42,261 nucleotides of DNA from Pseudoflavonifractor sp. An184 (lineage in GTDB: Bacteria > Bacillota > Clostridia > Oscillospirales > Oscillospiraceae). This document shows, piece by piece, positions 38,318-42,261 of the stretch. The position numbers and the translations under genes were made by a program. The notes below the pieces were generated by a model. That model was not told the DNA's origin, ran no database searches, and saw only the letters and a list, made by a program, of their open reading frames with translations. Location: contig NZ_NFKI01000030.1 of assembly GCF_002160305.1 (NCBI RefSeq), positions 1-42,261 on the forward strand. The letters are read 5' to 3'. Within the stretch, counting starts at the first letter, position 1; each line of letters begins with the position of its first letter.

Positions 38318-40000
38318 TCAGTTCGTCCCCTCCAGGTCCTCCAACTTGATGGCGTTGATGAGGGCGGGCACCATCTGCTTTTTCCGGCTGACCACACCGG
38401 GAAGGATGGCCATTCCATTCTTTACCTTGGCCTGGAAGGCTTTTTCCACCAGAACGTCGGAGCCCCGCCCCACCATCATCAGCTCGGTGGTGGAGTGCAC
38501 CACATCGGTGAACATATAGAAAATAAAGTCCAGATCCTGATTTTTCAGGGCGGTCTCCAGATAGGGGGCGATCAGCGCCTGGCTGGCCCTGCGGTTCTTC
38601 TCGCTCATATAGCTGCCCTGGCCGATGCCGAAGCGGATGTTCTTGCTGTTGAAGATCTTATAGTCGGCGTTGAAGACCTCCTCGGCGGTCTTGCCGCTCA
38701 CATCTCCTCCGGCCTCAAACATGGCGTCGGCATAGCGCTCCAGATCCAGACCCAGCTGCTGGGCCAGGGCCCGGGCCGCCTTTTCATCCGCGGGGGTGCA
38801 GGTGGGGCTGCGGAACATGAGGGTATCCGACAGAATGGCGGACAGCATCAGCCCCGCGGTGGTGTCCTCGATCTCCACCCCCGTCTCCCGGTAGAGCTGG
38901 TAGATGATGGTGCAGGTGCACCCCACAGGCACGTTTCGGAAGTACACCGGTCCCTCCGTCTCCAGGGAGCCGATACGGTGGTGGTCGATGATCTCCAGCA
39001 CCTCGGCCTGGTCGATGCCGTCCACCGCCTGGCTGCGCTCGTTGTGGTCCACCAGGATGAGCTGCTTCTTGTGCAGGTTCATCAGGTTCCGGCGGGACAC
39101 CACGCCCACATAGCGCCCCTCGTCGTCCAGCACCGGGAAGTACCGGAACCGGACGGAGGCCATCACCTTGGTCACCGAGTCCACCGAGCTGTTCAGGTTG
39201 AAGGTGAGCAGGTTCTTCTGCACCATATAGTGGCGGATGGGGGTGGCCTGGCTGATCATCTGGCCGGACACATAGGTATTGTTGGGGGTGCTGATGACGA
39301 TGCAGCCCTTCTCGGCGGCCAGCATGCAGATCACCTTGGACACCTTGCTGCCCGAGCACACCACGATGCAGCCCGCGTCCATCTCAATGGCGGCCAGCTG
39401 GCTGTCGCTGCGGTTGCCCACGATGACCAGGTCCCCCTTGGTGATGGTGCGCTCCATGTGCTCGGCGCTGCCCGAGCCGATGCGGATGCTCCCCTCCACA
39501 TACCGGCCCTCGATGTCCCCCACCAGCACGGTGCCGTCCAGGGTGTCCACCACATTCTGATAGCTGGTCCGGGACTCGGCCAGGATGGAGATGTCCGGCA
39601 CCTCCATGTTGGCGGTGGCGATGTCCTTGACGGTGATGAGCCCCTTGAGGTTCCGGCCCTCATCCACCACGCACAGAGTGTCGATCTCCTGGTCCCGCAT
39701 ATTGGCCCAGGCCCGGCGCACGGTCATCTCCCCGTCCACCCCGGGGACCGGGCGGATGTCCACGTCCCGCAGCTGTGGGCTCACGTCGGTGTACAGCTCG
39801 GGGGCGGGGACCTGGAAGTGGTCCAGCACAAACTCTGTCTCCCGGTTGAGCAGTCCCGCCCGGCATGGCTTGCAGGGGTTCTCCGGGTCCAGCTTATTTT
39901 TCAGGCGGCTGTAAGCGATGGCGGCGCAGATGGAGTCGGTATCCGGATTGCGGTGGCCGATCACTTTAATGGCATGGGTGTTGAGCTCCTGATTTGTCAT
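38318..40000 (-). CDS. Manganese-dependent inorganic pyrophosphatase with CBS and DRTGG domains
   Basis: 560 residues from ATG 40000 (GAGG six bases upstream; an ATG at 40012 is a weaker option). DHH family II PPase: GHRNPDTDSI near 15-24 with metal ligands H16, D20 and D22, then a CBS pair split by a DRTGG domain (about 75-310), then DHNERSQ and the IIDHHRIG motif near 344-351, and the DHHA2 domain with FNSKNIRFGIGQ. The CBS region binds adenine nucleotides that tune activity in clostridial CBS-PPases. It clears pyrophosphate from biosynthesis. It is transcribed toward the ABC operon's terminator. Confidence 0.9.
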   Translation of the reverse strand: MTNQELNTHAIKVIGHRNPDTDSICAAIAYSRLKNKLDPENPCKPCRAGLLNRETEFVLDHFQVPAPELYTDVSPQLRDVDIRPVPGVDGEMTVRRAWANMRDQEIDTLCVVDEGRNLKGLITVKDIATANMEVPDISILAESRTSYQNVVDTLDGTVLVGDIEGRYVEGSIRIGSGSAEHMERTITKGDLVIVGNRSDSQLAAIEMDAGCIVVCSGSKVSKVICMLAAEKGCIVISTPNNTYVSGQMISQATPIRHYMVQKNLLTFNLNSSVDSVTKVMASVRFRYFPVLDDEGRYVGVVSRRNLMNLHKKQLILVDHNERSQAVDGIDQAEVLEIIDHHRIGSLETEGPVYFRNVPVGCTCTIIYQLYRETGVEIEDTTAGLMLSAILSDTLMFRSPTCTPADEKAARALAQQLGLDLERYADAMFEAGGDVSGKTAEEVFNADYKIFNSKNIRFGIGQGSYMSEKNRRASQALIAPYLETALKNQDLDFIFYMFTDVVHSTTELMMVGRGSDVLVEKAFQAKVKNGMAILPGVVSRKKQMVPALINAIKLEDLEGTN

Positions 40001-40161
40001 AGTCTGCCTCATTTCTCTCTGCGGCCGCTGGGGCCATTGTATCGTCTCGGGAGCCGTCCCGAGAACTGTTCGCGCAAATGGAGCCGGAAGGAATCCATTC
40101 TCATCCAGCTCACCCCCAGTATACCGTGTTTCCGGCCCGCGTGCAAGGGGAAAGTGCTTTT

Positions 40162-40168
40162 TTCGACC
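40162..40168 (+). promoter_or_regulatory. Candidate Spo0A box upstream of spoIIGA
   Basis: TTCGACC, six of seven against TTCGACA (reverse of TGTCGAA), about 90 bases before the expected transcription start, similar to site 1 of the Bacillus spoIIG promoter. Confidence 0.4.
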
Positions 40169-40217
40169 TGTTCCGAGGCAGATAAGCCGGCGGTAAATCC
40201 ATCTGCGCCCAGCTGTT

Positions 40218-40250
40218 TTGACCGGTTTCGTTGGCCCAAGCTCCTATAAT
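40218..40250 (+). promoter_or_regulatory. spoIIG promoter with long spacer
   Basis: TTGACC (40218-40223) and a perfect TATAAT (40245-40250) are separated by 21 bases, close to the 22-base spacer of the Spo0A-activated Bacillus spoIIG promoter and too long for plain sigma-A use. Confidence 0.65.
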
Positions 40251-40286
40251 AGAGGGTGCAGCTGCGGTGAAAGGGGGCGTATAGCC

Positions 40287-41144
40287 GTGACCGTCATCTA
40301 TGTGGATACCCTGTTTCTGCTCAACGCAATGGTGGACTATCTTCTGCTCCTGGCCTCCGCCAGGCTGGCGGGGGAACCCCTGGCCCGGCTGCGCTTCCTG
40401 CTGGGGGCCGCGCTGGGGGGGCTGTACGCGGTGGCCATCTTCCTGCCGGGGCTCTCCTTTCTGGCCCGCCCCCCCTGCCGTCTGGCGGCGGCGGTGCTGA
40501 TGGTGCTGGCCGCCTTCTGGAAAAGCCGGCGGCTGCTGCGGCAGGTGGTCATCTTCTTCGCCCTCTCCTGCGCCTTCGGGGGCGGGGTGCTGGCCATCGG
40601 CCTGCTGGGCGGGCGGGGGCTGACGCTGTCCAACGGGGTGCTCTGCTCCGGCATGGACCTGAAGATCGTGCTGCTGTCGGCCGCCGGGTGCTACGGGGCC
40701 CTCACCCTGATTTTCCAGCGGACAGGCCGGCACACCGCCCCCTCCGGAGAGCTCCGGCCGGTGCGCCTCACCCTGGGGGAGCGGCAGGTTTCTCTCACCG
40801 CCCTGGTGGATACGGGAAACACCCTCACCGACCCGGCCACGGGGCGGCCGGTGCTGGTGGCCGAGGCGGACTGCGTGGAGGAACTCCTGCCTCCCGGAAT
40901 CCGGCCCAGCCCGGCCGACCTTCGGGACCCGGCGGGTGCGCTGGAGCGGCTGGAGGACCCCTGGCGGCGGCGGTTCCGCCTGCTCCCCTACCGCTCGGTG
41001 GGGGTGGACCGGGGGCTGCTGCTGGCGGTGCGGGTGGACCAGGTGCAGGTGGGCGAGGAGGACCGGGGGCCCATGCTGGCCGCCCTCTCCCCTACCCCGG
41101 TGTCCGACGGGGGAGGCTACCGGGCTCTCCTGGGGGCCGATTGA
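40287..41144 (+). CDS. spoIIGA: Sigma-E processing peptidase SpoIIGA
   Basis: 285 residues from GTG 40287, nine bases after AAGGGGG. Five hydrophobic helices fill the first half (VIYVDTLFLLNAMVDYLLLL at the start is typical), and the second half is an aspartic-protease-like domain with catalytic Asp about residue 175 in ALVDTGNTLTDP. In the mother cell it cuts the pro-sequence from sigma-E after a signal from the forespore. Directly upstream of sigE with 21 bases between, the classical spoIIG order. Confidence 0.9.
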   Translation: MTVIYVDTLFLLNAMVDYLLLLASARLAGEPLARLRFLLGAALGGLYAVAIFLPGLSFLARPPCRLAAAVLMVLAAFWKSRRLLRQVVIFFALSCAFGGGVLAIGLLGGRGLTLSNGVLCSGMDLKIVLLSAAGCYGALTLIFQRTGRHTAPSGELRPVRLTLGERQVSLTALVDTGNTLTDPATGRPVLVAEADCVEELLPPGIRPSPADLRDPAGALERLEDPWRRRFRLLPYRSVGVDRGLLLAVRVDQVQVGEEDRGPMLAALSPTPVSDGGGYRALLGAD

Positions 41145-41165
41145 GATGGAAAGGAAGGGACAGCC

Positions 41166-41888
41166 ATGAGACGATTCTGGAGGGGCCTGGGGCGGCGGGC
41201 GGCCGCCCTGCTCGCCCGGCTGGGCCTGGTGCAGCCAGGCAAGATCATGTACATCGGGGGGAGCGGCACTCTGCCCACCCCCCTCACCCGGGAGGAGGAG
41301 GCCCAGGTCATCGCCCGCCTGGAGCAGGGGGACGAGGAGGCCCGCCAGACCCTCATCGAGCGCAACCTGCGCCTGGTGGTGTACATCGCCCGGCGGTTTG
41401 AGAACACGGGGGTCAACCTGGAGGACCTGATCTCCATCGGTACCATCGGCCTTATCAAGGCGGTGGGCACCTATCAGCCCGCCAAGAGCATCAAGCTGGC
41501 CACCTACGCCTCCCGGTGCATTGAAAACGAAATCCTCATGTATCTGCGCAAGATCGCCGCTCAGAAGTCGGAGCTCTCCTTTGACGAGCCTCTGAACACC
41601 GACTGGGACGGCAACGAGCTGCTCCTCTCCGACGTGCTTGGCACCGAGAGCGACCTGGTCATGCGGCCCATCGAGGCGGACGTGGACCGGCAGCTGCTGC
41701 GTCAGGCCCTGGCGCGGCTGGAGCCCCGGGAGAAGCAGATCATCACCCTGCGCTTCGGCCTGGACGGCCGGCGGGAGCGCACTCAGAAGGAGGTGGCCGA
41801 CCAGCTGGGCATCTCCCAGTCCTACATCTCCCGGCTGGAAAAGCGGATCATCTCCCGGCTGAAAAAGGAGATTTTAAGGATGATGTGA
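41166..41888 (+). CDS. sigE: Sporulation sigma factor E (pro-form)
   Basis: 240 residues, same length as Bacillus pro-sigma-E. The basic, amphipathic pro-sequence (about residues 1-28, [19 protein letters not shown]) ends before [17 protein letters not shown], where SpoIIGA should cut. Region 2 ([26 protein letters not shown]) and region 4 ([20 protein letters not shown]) are almost the Bacillus sequence. Directs early mother-cell gene expression. GGAAGGGA lies about five bases before ATG 41166. sigG, often next in line, is not here. Confidence 0.95.
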   Translation: MRRFWRGLGRRAAALLARLGLVQPGKIMYIGGSGTLPTPLTREEEAQVIARLEQGDEEARQTLIERNLRLVVYIARRFENTGVNLEDLISIGTIGLIKAVGTYQPAKSIKLATYASRCIENEILMYLRKIAAQKSELSFDEPLNTDWDGNELLLSDVLGTESDLVMRPIEADVDRQLLRQALARLEPREKQIITLRFGLDGRRERTQKEVADQLGISQSYISRLEKRIISRLKKEILRMM

Positions 41889-41944
41889 TCAAAATGACGG
41901 TACTTTTCCGCCGCTGCGCAAGGCGTTCAGGGCATTCGATTCCA

Positions 41945-42063
41945 CTCGAGGCGGGCTGCCGCCCCCTCGAGCTCCCCCGCCATCACTCAGCCGGTTTCCT
42001 CTCAGCAAGTTTTTTGACAAACTATGTGCCCCGCCTCCTTCCTTGGAGAAGGAGGCGGGGCAC
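41945..42063. repeat. Intergenic repeat element, copy B
   Basis: Same module order as copy A: a leading hairpin (CTCGAGG near 41945 with CCTCGAG near 41965), CTCCCCCGCC, CTCAGCCGG (41986-41994), CAGCAA, TTTTTTGACAAACT and a terminal hairpin. Lies between sigE and the convergent dehydrogenase gene. Confidence 0.6.
42026..42063. terminator. Shared terminator after sigE and the dehydrogenase-like gene
   Basis: 15-base perfect arms 42026-42040 and 42049-42063 with an eight-base loop; T-rich sequence follows on the plus side. Confidence 0.7.
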
Positions 42064-42261
42064 GATTCAATTTTTACAGGCCGTTGACGATGTGGACCGG
42101 CCGCTGTCCCTCCTGGATGCGGCGGGCGTTCTCCCACATATTCCGGTGGCCCCGGCGGAAGGAGCCGCCGGTATTTCCTCCCAGGTGGGGGGAGTAAATG
42201 GCCCGGTCCGCGACCTCCGGCGGCAGGTCCACATCGTCAACGGCCTGTAAAAATTGAATCG
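42063..42261. repeat. Inverted repeat reaching the window end
   Basis: Bases 42063-42098 are the exact reverse complement of 42226-42261 (36 bases), with weaker similarity for about seven more. The right arm contains an inverted copy of the dehydrogenase gene's last codons. Confidence 0.85.
42074..42261 (-). CDS. D-isomer 2-hydroxyacid dehydrogenase-like protein (C-terminal part only)
   Basis: Open on the minus strand from the window edge to a TAA at 42074-42076, 61 residues plus stop. The segment YSPHLGGNTGGSFRRGHRNM matches the C-terminal SPH-x-GG...T block of NAD-dependent D-2-hydroxyacid dehydrogenases (catalytic His in SPH), followed by the usual ENARRIQEG and HIVN tail. The first dozen residues come from the inverted-repeat arm and may not belong to the real protein. 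Substrate (phosphoglycerate, lactate or other) cannot be told from this piece. Confidence 0.65.
   Translation of the reverse strand, partial: IQFLQAVDDVDLPPEVADRAIYSPHLGGNTGGSFRRGHRNMWENARRIQEGQRPVHIVNGL

Noticed and set aside
41885-42250. Plus-strand open frame after sigE
   Set aside because: It runs through the repeat element, the terminator stem and the inverted-repeat arm; its end merely repeats the dehydrogenase tail.
1-42261. tRNA, rRNA, CRISPR arrays, transposases, prophage genes, riboswitches
   Set aside because: I looked for their sequence hallmarks on both strands by eye and found none I could support; a tRNAscan or Infernal/Rfam run would be decisive.

Overview
The window is GC-rich, gene-dense bacterial DNA that reads as a spore-forming member of the Clostridia. 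The sigma-E pair spoIIGA-sigE, a SpoIIQ-like LytM protein and a CBS/DRTGG pyrophosphatase point to an endospore-forming Firmicute. The GC bias, the sugar and uronate catabolism, the DUF4358 and VanW proteins and the intergenic repeat modules fit a gut Oscillospiraceae-type organism (inference; no 16S gene is present). Both ends cut through genes: a PiT phosphate transporter on the left and a D-2-hydroxyacid dehydrogenase-like gene on the right. I see no tRNA, rRNA, CRISPR array, phage or transposase.

Layout. 1-3.3 kb: PiT transporter, small membrane protein, DNA polymerase IV, and a divergent SPL-type radical SAM gene; a LexA-like box lies between the last two. 3.3-3.95 kb: an intergenic island of hairpins and repeat modules. 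4-7.9 kb (minus): DegV, then an operon of a split ThrE-type exporter (two genes), an SGNH-hydrolase lipoprotein and a DUF4358 lipoprotein. 8-11.1 kb: uridine phosphorylase, M16 peptidase, SpoIIQ-like M23 protein. 11.2-21.5 kb: a pentose-type sugar locus with binding protein, ABC ATPase, permease, xylulokinase, two membrane proteins, DUF4867 and a fucose/arabinose-isomerase-like enzyme, all minus strand, divergent from a ROK repressor. 21.6-23.9 kb: threonine dehydratase, an atypical thioredoxin reductase and a WCMPC thioredoxin. 24-25.3 kb: a small unknown protein and an SH3-NlpC/P60 wall hydrolase behind a promoter carrying a WalR-like direct repeat. 25.7-28.6 kb: uxuA-uxuB for glucuronate breakdown. 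28.7-33 kb: DUF2461, a VanW protein (second WalR-like box) and an XpaC-like protein. 33-38.2 kb: LysR, then a MarR-controlled heterodimeric ABC exporter with one degenerate ATP site. 38.3-40 kb: CBS-PPase. 40.2-41.9 kb: spoIIGA-sigE with a Spo0A-type long-spacer promoter. 41.9-42.26 kb: a repeat element with terminator, and the partial dehydrogenase, which carries an inverted repeat reaching the last base.

Most transcription units end in perfect hairpins, several shared by convergent genes, and many have recognisable sigma-A promoters. The strongest leads are the WalR-like boxes at wall genes, the pyridine-nucleotide-independent-looking thioredoxin reductase, the sugar operon with DUF4867, and the repeat element present in two copies.
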